A DNA stretch of 64,000 bases from Meconema thalassinum (Eukaryota; Arthropoda; Insecta; Orthoptera; Tettigoniidae), in the NCBI GenBank assembly GCA_946902985.2, contig OX336389.2:345562444-345626443 (forward strand). The letters run 5' to 3'. Both the position numbers and the translations under genes were made by a program. The notes under the pieces are model-generated. The model was not told the DNA's origin. It saw only the letters and a program-made list of their open reading frames with translations, and searched no databases. Below are positions 33,870 to 44,200 of this stretch, piece after piece. Numbering within the stretch: the first letter of the stretch is position 1; each line of letters opens with the position of its first letter.

Positions 33870-34919
33870 AACATGAAGAGGACGGTTGTGTGCTCAGTCC
33901 CACATTATCACTTTTGTTATTCGTCGTGTGTTTCTGTCTCTTTTGCAAAGCAGATTGTGTGTGTTTTTTCTTAGTATGTACCCTATATTGTGTATAATAT
34001 AACATACACATAGCAAAATGATCAAGTAACTGAATCACAATATGCGAGATCTTTTTAGAGCATTGTATAAGTTTAGTTTGTTTAATAAGGGTTTGTGAAT
34101 TATTTATGAGTATTATGATCGTGTATACAAATAAGAATAACACAATATAATAAATAAAATTAGAGCATGCACTTGAATTCTATTATGCATAAGTTTACAT
34201 ATCTCAGCGGAGCCTTGGTCGTGCAGTTGTTACGCTTTAGCCTGCCTACTCCCACCGGGGTCATTGTGATCATAACTAATACGTGTAATTTTTCAAGGAG
34301 TTCATTTACTTATTACTCATATGTTATATACATTGCACCCCGCACAGTCAATGGACAAATTCATGTTGACCGACTGAAGAGTTACAACTGACAGTTTTTG
34401 TATAGGCAACACTGAAACAATGGCTTCAACAGTTCACAAACAATATGCATTATTTAAAAATAAATGTGACAATATATTTCAATAGACGGTCTGTTTTGGT
34501 GCAAAAATACTAGCAAGTGTTCATTTTCTGGGACGAGGCAGCTCCGCTTTGCAGTCACAATGTTTCCAGCGGGGAATATCAAATATTTTGTCGCTAGTCT
34601 AGCGGGGCCTTTTATATATTGTTTATTCATTTTCCACCTGTGAAAAAGGGTGAGTATGAAAGTCAGGCGGTGAATTCCCAAGATAGACGTCCAGCTCGTC
34701 TTTTGCAATGATTGCAATATTTACGCTACATCTACAAGATTTCCTATTTTTACCGCGCTTTTTATAACTGCCCTACCATGAGATCATTGTGTTTTTATCG
34801 AACTTGCCTACGTGTTGACTTTAGACATACCTTCGTTCGTAAGACGTCACATTTGTATCTTTGGAGTCGAAATTTAATGTTTTTCGGACGGTCAAAGAAA
34901 GGAAAGGAAGCTTGTAGTT
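33870..34919. other. No gene recognised inside the hAT-type element
   Basis: AT-rich interior. 34365-34435 has CATGTTGACCGACTGAAGA and GGCAACACTGAAACAATGG, related to repeats at 59650-59705 and 59828-59880. Confidence 0.45.
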
Positions 34920-35085
34920 TAACGTGACCGTTAATCTAGAGATCATGAGCCACGGGACCTCCTTTTTACGTGGAATCCGAACCACAGGTCATGGCATTTC
35001 ACTTCGAAAATCTCACATGCATTGACCGGGAATCGAACCCGGACCGCCTTGGTGAGAGGCATACAGCTAGAGACGGTCAAAGACT
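34920..35085 (-). mobile_element. tRNA-headed SINE fragment (family 2)
   Basis: The minus strand contains a B-box-like GGTTCGATTCCCGG preceded by GCCTCTCACCAAGGCGG and followed by a body ending GCTTCCTTTCC. The extreme 5' head is absent. Its 3' part (GAAGCTTGTAGTTTTACGTGACCG on the plus strand) recurs at about 50547-50600, and its head resembles that of the SINE at 40364-40694. Confidence 0.65.
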
Positions 35086-35118
35086 TTTTACATGAGATTA
35101 ATAAATACAATTAGATGA

Positions 35119-35146
35119 CCAGTTTCGATCGTCAAGCGATCATCAG
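35119..35146 (-). ncRNA. Hammerhead-like motif, minus strand
   Basis: On the minus strand: CTGATGA (35146-35140), TCGCTTGACGATC, GAAAC (35126-35122), TG, GTC. The ending GAAAC-NN-GTC supplies the GUC cleavage triplet and two-pair helix III. Helix II is not canonical: its best hairpin, GATCG/CGATC, would use the GA of CTGATGA. A lost TGA relative to the partner at 35572 explains this. Confidence 0.4.
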
Positions 35147-35571
35147 ATCTTTACACTTCAGCTATTAATCTGTGTCGACAAGTATGGGTTAAGATATTTA
35201 CAATACATACACTTTTTTAGTTGCAGTAGTAATTAATCTAGCACAAATAGTAAAGATATGTTATTTTTTGTTGAGATACTGATAGTTGTGATTGATCTTC
35301 AAGTTTGCTTGCCTAGTGCCATTATGTGATTGTTATTAAATGGTCATGTTATTGTGTCAGCATAATCGTCCTCACGCTGCGCACAAAAACGGACCACAAA
35401 TCGCTCAAACTACGAAGTGCACCATTTAATAACTATCAGTATCTCAACAAAAAGCACATATCCTTAGTTTGGTAGTTTCATTGCTACTGCAAATAAATAA
35501 GCGTATATATTATAATTATCATTCCATACTTCTCCATATACAGTACATTTAATAGCCTACGTGTAAATGAT

Positions 35572-35604
35572 CTGATGATGATCACTTGACGATCGAAACT
35601 AGTT
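35572..35604 (+). ncRNA. Hammerhead-like motif, plus strand
   Basis: CTGATGA (35572-35578), T, GATC, loop, GATC, GAAAC (35595-35599), TA, GTT. Helix II is GATC/GATC with one extra base before it, the same departure seen at 16258. The GUU triplet is a weak cleavage site. Confidence 0.4.
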
Positions 35605-35729
35605 ATCCAAGTGTGTTTATTAACATCATGTAGTATTGTTTCAGGATAAGCGAACAAATTTTGATTTCTAAGGCAAGCCTGAAAAAGGGCTTCCAACACG
35701 GTAATCCTTGGAGTGAAGTTAAATGAAAC

Positions 35730-36145
35730 CTCAAAGCAGTCGTTGAGCAGTGGCTAGCATTCTTAGCTGTCACCACAGAGGTTTGGGTTCGATTCCCGGC
35801 TCTGCCAAGAAATTTAATTCTGGTGTGGGGGCTGGAACGTGTACACTCAGCCTCGTGAGGCAAAACTGAAGAGGAGGCTTTGAGTCTTACCTCAGTCATC
35901 CTGGAAATGATTTTCCATGGTTTCTCATTTCTACTCCAGGCAAATGCCGGGATGGTACCTAATTCAAGGCCACGGTCAGTTCCTACCCATATTCCACCTG
36001 AATTACAAATACACACACTGGTACAGACATCGCAGTGACACATGTTATCAGACGAGTCTTAAACACACCCCAGTACGCGGGGATACGTGACCACGATGTT
36101 GCAAAGCCCCTAAAAGAATCAAAAACATCATCAATCATGGGACTG
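35730..36145 (+). mobile_element. tRNA-headed SINE (family 1)
   Basis: Head with an A-box-like TGGCTAGCATTC and B-box-like GGTTCGATTCCCGGC (35781-35810), then a body with CTCAGCCTCGTGAGG, CCAGGCAAATGCCGGGATGG and a tail CAAAGCCCCTAAAAGAATC. Other copies are at 37271-38243 (minus) and 42370-42480 (3' part). Lies inside the hAT-type element. Confidence 0.72.
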
Positions 36146-36404
36146 CCCCAGCCAACCATGTCGAGTGATTGCATTAGGAAACCAAGTTGTGTCATAGTTG
36201 GTTGATTCTGTGAGAGCGTAGTTGAAAATGCGAAATACATTGATTAATCGGCAAAACAAATCAAAAACCGATTATTCGAATAACCGATTAATCGATTTTT
36301 CTGAAAACCGATTAATCGTTATTTACGATAATTAACAGATTATTCGGTTTCGATTAATCGAAATCTGAAATTAATCGATTAAAAGTAACAGCCCTAGTAA
36401 GCAT

Positions 36405-37258
36405 CCGTGGCTGAAATGGTAATGCATTGGACTGTGGATGGAAAGATTTGGGGTTCGATACTTGTTACAGGGAGAGTTTTATCATTTGTTTTCGTTACGT
36501 TTTATCGTCTGTGTCGACTGCTTTGCCAATGTATTATGACATAATAGTACATTAAGCAACGAGCCTATAATGGCAATAATTAAGATACGAGTATGTTTAT
36601 AAAACGAGCGTATACGAGTTTTATAATTTTCATACGAGTGTCTTAATTACCATTATAGGCGATTTGCATACGACTGTTTATGTTTGACGATAATTATTAT
36701 AACTATATTATGTTCGAACATAGATATTCATAAATATCTGTCGAGATTTCGCCAGTTGTATGTACTGAACAGAGCGCATGAGACGCAGAGAATGCCTTGT
36801 ATTTGACCATGGCCTTCTCGATTACCCTACTATGACACTAGGCCAGGCAGTGAAATTTAAATTAGAAGGCCGTGGAACTCAGCGCAACTAATTATCTAAT
36901 TGGTCAAACAACTGTTTCTTGAGCTCTGATTGGTGGGAGAAACTGTTTCATAATGAAAAATAGTGTTGTAATGAGCCTCGACATATAATAGTCAGGGTCG
37001 AACATAAATGATACAAGAGGTTACAGTTACCGTAATTATTGAGGATGGGGCACTAGTAATATAGGGAGCAGATGCATTTTCAGGTTGGATTACATGAACG
37101 TTACTTAGTGTTCGAATGCGGTATTACACGAAACATCTTAATATATACACCACAAATATAGTTGTCTTCTTTTTGTTAGAATTTAATAACAAAATGATAC
37201 CAAGAGAATTTCTCAGGAATTAGTATAATTCGATGCGATCACTGGCGATCAGAATCTC
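36405..37258. other. No gene recognised; strong palindrome at 36564-36659
   Basis: AT-rich, with the palindrome described next. The remainder is unassigned. Confidence 0.5.
36564..36659. repeat. 96-bp two-level palindrome
   Basis: Outer arms 36564-36595 (CCTATAATGGCAATAATTAA onward) and 36631-36659 are inverted copies. Inside them TTTATAAAAC and GTTTTATAA form a second inverted pair, leaving a very short centre. It could extrude as a cruciform. Confidence 0.85.
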
Positions 37259-37270
37259 CTTCGATATGTT

Positions 37271-38243
37271 GTTGTTTCATTTGAGGGGCTAAAACACTGC
37301 AGTCATTTAGAACCGTGTTCTTGGGTGTGATAAAAGTTCTCTGATAACCTGTGCTATAGCTAGAGCCCTGCGCGGATAAACAAAACGCTATCCGCATCCG
37401 CACGACTGTTTATTCGCATCCGCCCCACATTCGCACAACTGTTATCCTCATACACTCCGCATCCACACGACTTGTTATCCGTATCCACCCCACATCCGCA
37501 CGTTTGTTATCCGAATCTACTGGCATTACTACTGTATTATATTTTTAATTAGATAAAGCATAACGCATTAAAGCAACACATTTGAGGAGAAAGTCGTATG
37601 TCATGTGCTATGTTTAAAATGAATGTTATACAGCCAGAATTGCAACCCTCTTCAGTTCGGAGTGTTAATTATGCTTAATGACGCAATTTGAATGAGATTA
37701 GTTTAAATAATCATCGTACATTTGTCATGGGGGAAAAAAAAAGAAAAGAAAAAAAAAAACACAACGGAAAAAAAGTATACGTCATCTCATAAATATCCGG
37801 GTCCTAGTAATGAAATTCAACAAGTTTGGATTGTATTCTACAACTATCCGCAAATGTACTCCAAACATTATCCGCAGGTTATCTGCTATCCGCAGAGCCA
37901 TACAAACTATATCCGCATGGCGAAATATTTTGCGGATACCCGCGGATATCCGCCTCCGCGCAGGTCTTAGCTATAGTAGGGTCTATATTAATGTGTGTAT
38001 TAGCAATTAAGGTGAGGATTGGGAAGGAGGTGGCCATGGCCTTAAGTTAGGCACCATCCCGGCATTATCCTGGAGTAGAAGTGGGAAACCACAGAAAACC
38101 ACTTCCAGGGTGGGTAAGGTGGGAATCGAACCCACCTCTTCTCAGTTTATCCCCGAGAGGCTCAGTGTACCCCGTTCCAGCCCCAGAGCAGCATTAAATT
38201 TCTTGGCAGAGCCGGGAATTGAACCCGGACCTCCGGAGTGACA
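37271..38243 (-). mobile_element. SINE (family 1) with 12-bp TSD, containing a hAT MITE
   Basis: The tRNA-like head is at 38243 (minus B-box GGTTCAATTCCCGGC near 38225) and the tail AACAACAAC at 37271. CTTCGATATGTT occurs at both edges (37259-37270 and 38244-38255). Without the nested 609-bp MITE and its duplication, the SINE is about 356 bp. It shares the GCC...AAATGCCGGGATGG-type body with 35730-36145 in diverged form. Confidence 0.8.
37361..37969. mobile_element. hAT-type MITE nested in the SINE
   Basis: 609 bp. Ends are TAGAGCCCTGCGCGGA and, reversed, TAAGACCTGCGCGGA. The flanks GCTATAGC (37353-37360) and GCTATAGT (37970-37977) form an 8-bp duplication with one mismatch. The interior has repeated ATCCGCA and GGATATCCGC words near both ends and an A-rich core, with no transposase. 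Confidence 0.85.
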
Positions 38244-38255
38244 CTTCGATATGTT

Positions 38256-38939
38256 AATATCCATGTCAGATTTTTTAACTTTCTGCCATTACAGGTCACG
38301 TGGCACAACCTGCTGATTCGATCGCATTCTCTTTATAGATCAGCAAAATTCAACGTACTCTTCACAGGAATACATCGTAGGTTAAGAAATGTGGTAATGT
38401 GACTTTGTAGGTGTGGCTTAATATTGCATCCCCAATAAAATAGAGCACGGGCTGTCGTTCAAAAAAGTATGCCTACGGTTAGATTCGAAGCACCATTCTA
38501 CCTCTTCTTCTCACTCACCATGTCCAGCCGGAACTTTACCGATTCAGCCACGACTACAACGTGTATACTGCGCACTGCACATGTACTAGTTACAGTGGCC
38601 ATCCCTCCTGAAATGTTATTATCCATGTAAAAGTCTTCAAACATGGTTTAAGGTGTTAATTTAACTTTCTATTGTTACAGATCACATAGCGAAACTATTA
38701 ATTCGATCGTATTACGTGTATGTGTGCTCTTTCAAGGTGCAATGAATCACATGTTAGTAGAATGGTCCTTAGTATATGGCGCGAAAATCTTTATGGTCGT
38801 CTTTTCCTTGCTAGACCCATGCCTCAATTGCATTGCTGTCACACAGGCAGAGCAATATCGACCATCGGGAGAAATGTAATGTTAGTTGGGTTTCATAAAA
38901 CTAAATACCGTGATAAGGGACTGTTGAACCACTCTGTAT
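38256..38939. other. No gene recognised; diverged direct repeat
   Basis: 38277-38330 and 38660-38715 share TAACTTTCT..(A/G)TTACAG(A/G)TCAC and a TTCGATCG(C/T)ATT end, a diverged duplication of about 55 bp. Confidence 0.5.
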
Positions 38940-41220
38940 AAAATAAGCAGTAGCGGTGAGAGGTTACAACCTTGCCTGACTCCTGTAACAACCTTGAACC
39001 AAGACCTCATCCTACCATCAACTCTCACTGCAGCCTTATCATAAACATAAATACTTTTGATTATCTGTAGCAGCCTTCCCTCGATACCAATATTTCCTCA
39101 GGATGCTACGCATCTTCTCCCTGGGTACTCAATTGTATTCCTTCTCTAGATCTACAAAACACAAACTGTCTACTCCTCTCGTAGCATTTCTCAACTTTCC
39201 GCATACTAAAAATTTTTCTCGACATCCTCGTTGTGATCTAAAGACGCACTGTTTTTTTTCCATCTTACTTTACCAATGTTCGAACTCTCCTTTCTACAAT
39301 ACCTGAATACACTTTGCCCAGCACACTTATCAAAGTTATTCCTCTAAAATTATTGCAATCTTTTCTGTTACCTTGCTTATAAATTGGGGCGATTACTGCT
39401 TTGGTCCAGTCAGAGGGTACCTTTCCTAAAGCCCATGCCAATTCAATTATCCCATGCAATCATTTCATCCACGCTTTCCCACTATACTTTACTATTTTTC
39501 TGGACAAATTTCATCTAACCCTGCCACTTTAAGACATTGTAGTTTATTTACCACCCTCTCTACTTCATCAATTGTGACCCTGTTCCTGTCCTCCTCCGGC
39601 ATAAACTCAAAATCTGATACATTGCCAGATAAGTCTCCATTAACATTTAGCAAGTTTTCAAAGCATTTCTGCCATTTTCCCAGTGCTTCCTTGGTAGGCC
39701 TATCTACAATGAGTTTCCCTGAATTATCAAAAAATAAAAATGCTCATTTCCCCTTTTCCTCCATTTCTAAGATTCTTTATAACACTCCAGAAGGTTTTCC
39801 CTGCTGCTTGACCACTGATCTCTATACAGAACAGTATGCTTCACCTAACTTTTCTAATTTATCTCCAAATTCCTCCCATGCTTTCCTTTAGGACCCTATT
39901 ATTATTCGTTTAGTTCTGTTCCTTTCCACAACATATAGCTCTCTGTTTGCCGGATTCCTTGTATGGAGTCATATTTTGTAAGCCATCCTTTTACTTTTAC
40001 AAACAGACTTCGATATGTCATTCCAACAGGATGTGCGCTTTTTCCTGTCTTTACACTCTGTTGTCCCTTGACATGCCTTTGCTACTTCTAGTACTGCATC
40101 GCTGTACCCTGACCACTCCTTTTCAATGTCCTGCAATTCCTCACCATCTACTCAATGGAATTTCTCATCACTCATTTCCATGTATATCTGCCCGAGTTCT
40201 ATCCTGGAGATTTTCAACGTCTGCAAACAGCCCTCAGTTTCTGCACTTTAGGTCTAACTATGCTTAATTCACAGCAGATCAGTTTGTGGTCTATTTCATA
40301 AAATAAAGCCCCCGAATACCCTACAATTCCGTATCAATTTACTGAATTCAAAGCCGGTAATGAAAAAAAAATCCATAGCCTGCTTCCAGTCTCCGACCGA
40401 GTCAGGAATGGAATGAATGAAGCCCCCATCTAGAGGCGAGGATATGGACTGTGCCGGCTGCCGAGGCCTGACGCACTCCTCTGGGGCAATGATTAAATGA
40501 ATGACAGATGAAATGAAATGATAGTGGAGAGTGTTGCTGGAATGAAATTTTGACAGGGAAAACCGGAGTACCCGGAGAAAAACCTGTCTGCCTCCGTTTT
40601 GTCCAGCACAGATCTCACATGGAGTGACCGGGATTTGAACCACGGACCCAGCGGTGAGAGGCCGGCGTGCTGCCGCCTAAGCCACGGAGGCTTGAAAGCC
40701 GGTAATGATATAGTCTATTATTGGTCTGGTTCCTCTGTGAATCTCCTCATGCTTCAAGAACGAGTTCACTGCTGGTAACCCTATGCTAGCACAGAAGTCC
40801 AAAATAAACATTTCCCATTGGTGTTTGCTTCCCTTCCTCTCCCCACTTATTATCTTCTAATATCCCTCAGTTTTATTTCCTATCCTAGCATTGTAATCCC
40901 CCATCAGTACTACACTATCCTTATACAGTTAACTCTCACTACCACATCACTCAGTGCCTCTTAAAATCTGTTTACTTCCTCCTGATTCGCCCCTTCACAT
41001 GGAGCGTACACTGAAACAATCTTGACCCAATTTCTTGACATTTCTCTATCTATCCACATTATCATTCATTTACGTAACTCACAGAAACTATATTAGGTAC
41101 GTTCTAAGGTTCTCTCGACATACAGCCCTACTCCCCACTTTGCCCTACCTTGTTTTACACCTGACAGGTATACCTTGTAATCTCCTTAGAATAACCAATC
41201 ACATCCTTCTTGCTGACTAA
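38940..41220 (-). pseudogene. LINE endonuclease/RT remnant, interrupted by SINE
   Basis: Right to left: endonuclease pieces KNWVKIVSVYAPCEG (about 41020) and GDYNA (about 40900), ...PIIDYIITGFE (40710) then FSKLIRNCRVFGG (40345) after the SINE. RT pieces are WALGKVPSDWTKAVIAPIYKQGNRKDCNNFRGITLISVLGKVYSGIVERR (39459-39265), DSLCFVDLEKEYN (about 39150) and GVRQGCNLSPLL (about 38975). Stops and frameshifts are numerous. It ends upstream of the catalytic DD box at the low-coordinate side. Confidence 0.82.
40364..40694 (-). mobile_element. tRNA-headed SINE (family 2) with 14-bp TSD
   Basis: AAAGCCGGTAATGA flanks both sides (40350-40363 and 40695-40708). The head at the 40694 end reads GCCTCCGTGGCTTAGGCGGC with A-box, then B-box-like GTGGTTCAAATCCCGG. 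The body follows to 40371. The 3' end on the element strand is a run of T rather than A. The host LINE remnant reads on across the site once the SINE and one duplication are removed. Confidence 0.87.
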
Positions 41221-41230
41221 GCTAGCTCTA

Positions 41231-41839
41231 CTTTCTTCCTTCCATAACCACCCTCAATATTAATTGTATCCCATCTAACACCAGTTTGATTGCCTGTTCG
41301 TCTCCAAAAAAACAACTATTCACGACGTCTATTATGTGTAAAATGCTTAATGACCAAATAAAGAAAGAAGAAAAAAAATAAAAAGAAGAGGCATGCATGC
41401 AGTTTAATTCATGAGGGACTGCTAGGACCCAAAATGCTCTGCTCTGAGTGTGACTCCTCACTTGGACCATTACCTGTACGGGGAATAATTTGAAGACTTC
41501 TGTTGCCACGAAAAAATTATACAGTCCGTAATGATAGGAACGTAGCTTGAGAAAAAAAAAAGATTCCTCCATTATAAATATTGCTGGTGACCTATATTTT
41601 TGCCCATAATTTTTCTTATGACGAAACTATAAACACAGTGTTCCTCTGAAGGTCTTGTCATAACCTATCGGACAGTATCTGACTGATTTAGCTATTGCTG
41701 TAAAGTGCAGATAAGCCTAACATTACATACCTACCCTTTTGTTGTAATTTATTAATAAATAGTAGGTAATCGACGTGTTGCGGGTGAAGCTCTGGTGAAG
41801 CTACGACAGGCCCTGCAAGCCAGTAGTGGATGAAACCAA
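41231..41839. other. No gene recognised
   Basis: Unassigned sequence between LINE remnants. Chance minus-strand ORFs only. Confidence 0.45.
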
Positions 41840-42369
41840 ATGCTTTCAAGAATGGAACGAGCCTCGGACATGACGGATATAATAGAAGACGACACGGCTG
41901 TAAAAACGGACTAAGATTTGGAACCTTAAACATAAGAACACTGACTGGGAAGGTGGAGAGATAGTGGATATGATGGAAAGAAGGAAGTTGGATTTATTGG
42001 GATTGGCAGAAACAAATGGAAAGGGGAAGGAAGGAGAGAAACTGAGAAAAGGCTATAGACTAGACTGGAGTGGGAATGAAGAGGGAAAGAGGAATGGAGT
42101 GGGAGTAGTAGTACGAGATGGTTTAAAAGAAGAAGTGAAGAGAGTAAGTGATAGGATGATGAAAGTGAAAGTAGCACTGAAGGGAGAGACCATGGAAATA
42201 GTACAAGTGTATGCTCCACAGGTAAGCTGTGCCTCTGAAGAGGAGGAGGAGTTTGAAGAGGAAATGCAGAAGCAGCTGGGAGGAAGGAATATGATTGTAA
42301 TGGGGGATCTGAATGCCCATGTAGGAAGAGAAAGATAAGGGTATAAGAGTGTGCTTGGACCAGAGGGTT
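41840..42369 (+). pseudogene. RTE-type LINE fragment, N-terminal endonuclease
   Basis: Same family as 10877-13697, at high nucleotide identity over 41950-42340, and extending further 5' (LRFGTLNIRTLTGK). It encodes VDMMERRKLDLLGLAETN, VYAPQVSC and VMGDLNAHVG, then a stop at 42336-42338. It is cut off at 42369 by SINE sequence, so RT is absent. Confidence 0.82.
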
Positions 42370-42480
42370 GTTTTCGTGGTTTCCCATTTTCACTACCAGG
42401 CAAATGCCGGGACGGTTCCCTTCAATAGGTCCACGGCCGATTTCCCTTTCATAATCCCTTCCCTGACCCATCCTGAAAAG
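42370..42480 (+). mobile_element. SINE (family 1) 3' fragment
   Basis: TCGTGGTTTCCCATTTTC, CCAGGCAAATGCCGGGACGG and CCACGGCCGATTTCC match 35915-35990 of the complete copy. The head is missing. Confidence 0.65.
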
Positions 42481-42639
42481 TAAAATACATGGCCACTGGC
42501 TGCATTAATAAAATTATATATTTTCCAGTGGGTTGACATAACAGCAAATGAAATTATACAGGTCACTTCTAAATTATCAGATTCAAAAAGCATGTACTGC
42601 TATTGGTTATCTAATTACATTATCAAACAAACATTACAT

Positions 42640-44190
42640 TTAATTTATGAACCTCTAGCTACCATTGTTAATAAATGTTTTAAAGTTTGGAGTCTTTCCA
42701 AACATGCTTAAAATTTCTAAAGTTATTCCAATCTTCAAAAGTGGCCACAAACATGTTCCCCAGAACTACCGTGCAGTTTCAATCATTCCTCTGTTATCTA
42801 AAATAGTTGAATCTGTTATTTACAACCAACTTAGCAATTACTTTGAAACTTATGCCCTGCTATCCAGCAGTCAGTTTGGATTTCGACAAGGTAAAGAGAA
42901 CCTTCTGCTGTCTTGGAAATTGTCAATCAAACTTTAACAGCTTTTGAAAGTAAGAACATGGTCTACTCATATACAGGACGTATTACTGGATACAATTGCT
43001 ATGAATGACTTTTTTTTGAACAATGTGAAAAGAATCGGGGATAAAAGCATTCTAACAGGTACCGTACATCGGCAAATACTGAACCTAGTCCACATCTATC
43101 AGGGAAACCGGCCGCGGTTGCAGTTAATGATTTACCACAAATTGTTATATCACAATCTGTTGTGTCTTACGCAGACGATACAACATTACTCAACGTGCAT
43201 CGGTACATATTAAGTCTGAATGAGATGTCGCAAGAAGCCCTTAAAACTGCGATAAATTGGTTTTCATCCAATAAATTCCTTTGCAATGAGGATAAAACTC
43301 AACACCTTCTGTTAGGATTGCCTTATAATATAGAAATTCAGTCAGTTAAGCTCTTAGGCATTTACTGTACCGGCATATCGATTCCAAATTAATCTGGGAA
43401 AACCACATCAATCATATATGTAAAAAAGTAGCAAGTTTCTTTTCATCTCGTGTGGAAATTGAGGGAATTAGTAACAACAGACTATCTGAGACTGGCATAT
43501 TTTGGACTCTTTCAGTCCCACATTTCTTATGGGCTGCTACAGGGTCTTTTTTTAGTCGCTCCGCAGCACCACGAGCACGGCACGGCTGGTGCAATGACAC
43601 TCCTTCCCTAGCCGTATAATGCGTGCTTGCTTATCACTACCGACTTGCATTAGAACACCTTAGCCACCATCACAAGAAATATCTCTTGGCAAAGGAGTCA
43701 CCCGGCCGGGCTATCGCCTTCCGTGCATGTTCCCCTGATACTCTGAGCGACCTAAAAAAAAAAAGACCCTGTATTATGGGGTCCCTCACCGTTTGTCCAT
43801 AATGTCTTGCTGATACAGAAGAAGATTGTTCGTGTAATGTGTAAAGCTGATCCTAGGGAGCATTGTCGTCCCCTTTTTTTATTAGACTTAAAATATTAAC
43901 AATTACAAATCTATATATTTTCAGCTTGATACTGTATGTCAAAAACAATTTAAGTGAAATTATCACTAGGGAAAACATGGATATCCCAAGCCATAGACAG
44001 GCAAAAACTAGTAGCTCACATGAAAGTAAATGGCATACATTGTTTTAATAAATTACCACATTCTGCACAGTCTACGCCTTTCAGTATGTTCAAAAGAAAA
44101 CTGTACAATTTGATGTTAGAAAACCCATTTTACACCGTAAAAGAATTCTTGGATATAAAATTGTTAATATTGATTTTTAATAACTGTATA
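42640..44190 (+). pseudogene. CR1/jockey-type RT remnant, interrupted by MITE
   Basis: MLKISKVIPIFKSGH...NYRAVSIIPLLSKIVESVIYNQL and SSSQFGFRQGKE (42665-42937), then a decayed middle with VNDLPQIV, catalytic SYADDTTLLN (43162) and INWFSSNKF (43255). The frame then reads through IEGISNNRL and across the 232-bp MITE to KKIVRVMCKADPREHC. It ends near 44190. Frameshifts lie around 42930, 43150 and 43390. Confidence 0.8.
43540..43771. mobile_element. MITE with CAGGGTCTTT ends, TA target
   Basis: 232 bp. Ends are CAGGGTCTTTTTTTAGTCGCTC and its inverted counterpart GAGCGACCTAAAAA...AAGACCCTG. TA flanks both sides. Removing it with one TA joins GGGCTGCTA to TTATGGGGT and restores the RT frame (GLLLWG), which proves both boundaries. 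Shares its terminal decamer with the 5690-6424 element. Confidence 0.88.
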
Positions 44191-44200
44191 TAGAGGATAT

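Larger units (their letters stand above)
35095..35640. repeat. Imperfect 545-bp palindrome with a hammerhead-like motif at each end
   Basis: Inner arms 35205-35287 and 35431-35505 are inverted copies (GTTGAGATACTGATAGTT versus AACTATCAGTATCTCAAC). Outer parts carry, in opposite orientation, CTGATGA...GAAAC cores at 35119-35146 (minus) and 35572-35604 (plus), each followed by a TTTATTAA-type tail. The centre (35290-35430) is unique. It resembles two Penelope-type 3' tails arranged tail outward, without coding sequence. Confidence 0.65.
32691..36396. mobile_element. hAT-type element with TAATCGATTA arrays, non-autonomous
   Basis: A 3,706-bp unit with a perfect 8-bp duplication, GTAAGCAT, at 32683-32690 and 36397-36404. 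Ends are inverted: TAGAGCTGGTAATAATCGAT and, reversed, TAGGGCTGTTACTTTTAATC. TAG(A/G)GCTG ends plus 8-bp duplication identify hAT. Subterminal arrays of palindromic TTAATCGATTAA-like motifs occupy 32708-32845 and 36241-36385. No hAT transposase is visible; the interior carries a Tc1-like fragment, SINEs and a hammerhead-bearing palindrome. Confidence 0.88.

Noticed and set aside
37722..38050. Overlapping plus ORFs of 66-82 codons
   Set aside because: They fall inside the hAT MITE and reflect its ATCCGC repeats.
41926..42471. 181-codon minus ORF
   Set aside because: Antisense of the endonuclease fragment at 41840-42369, of low complexity.
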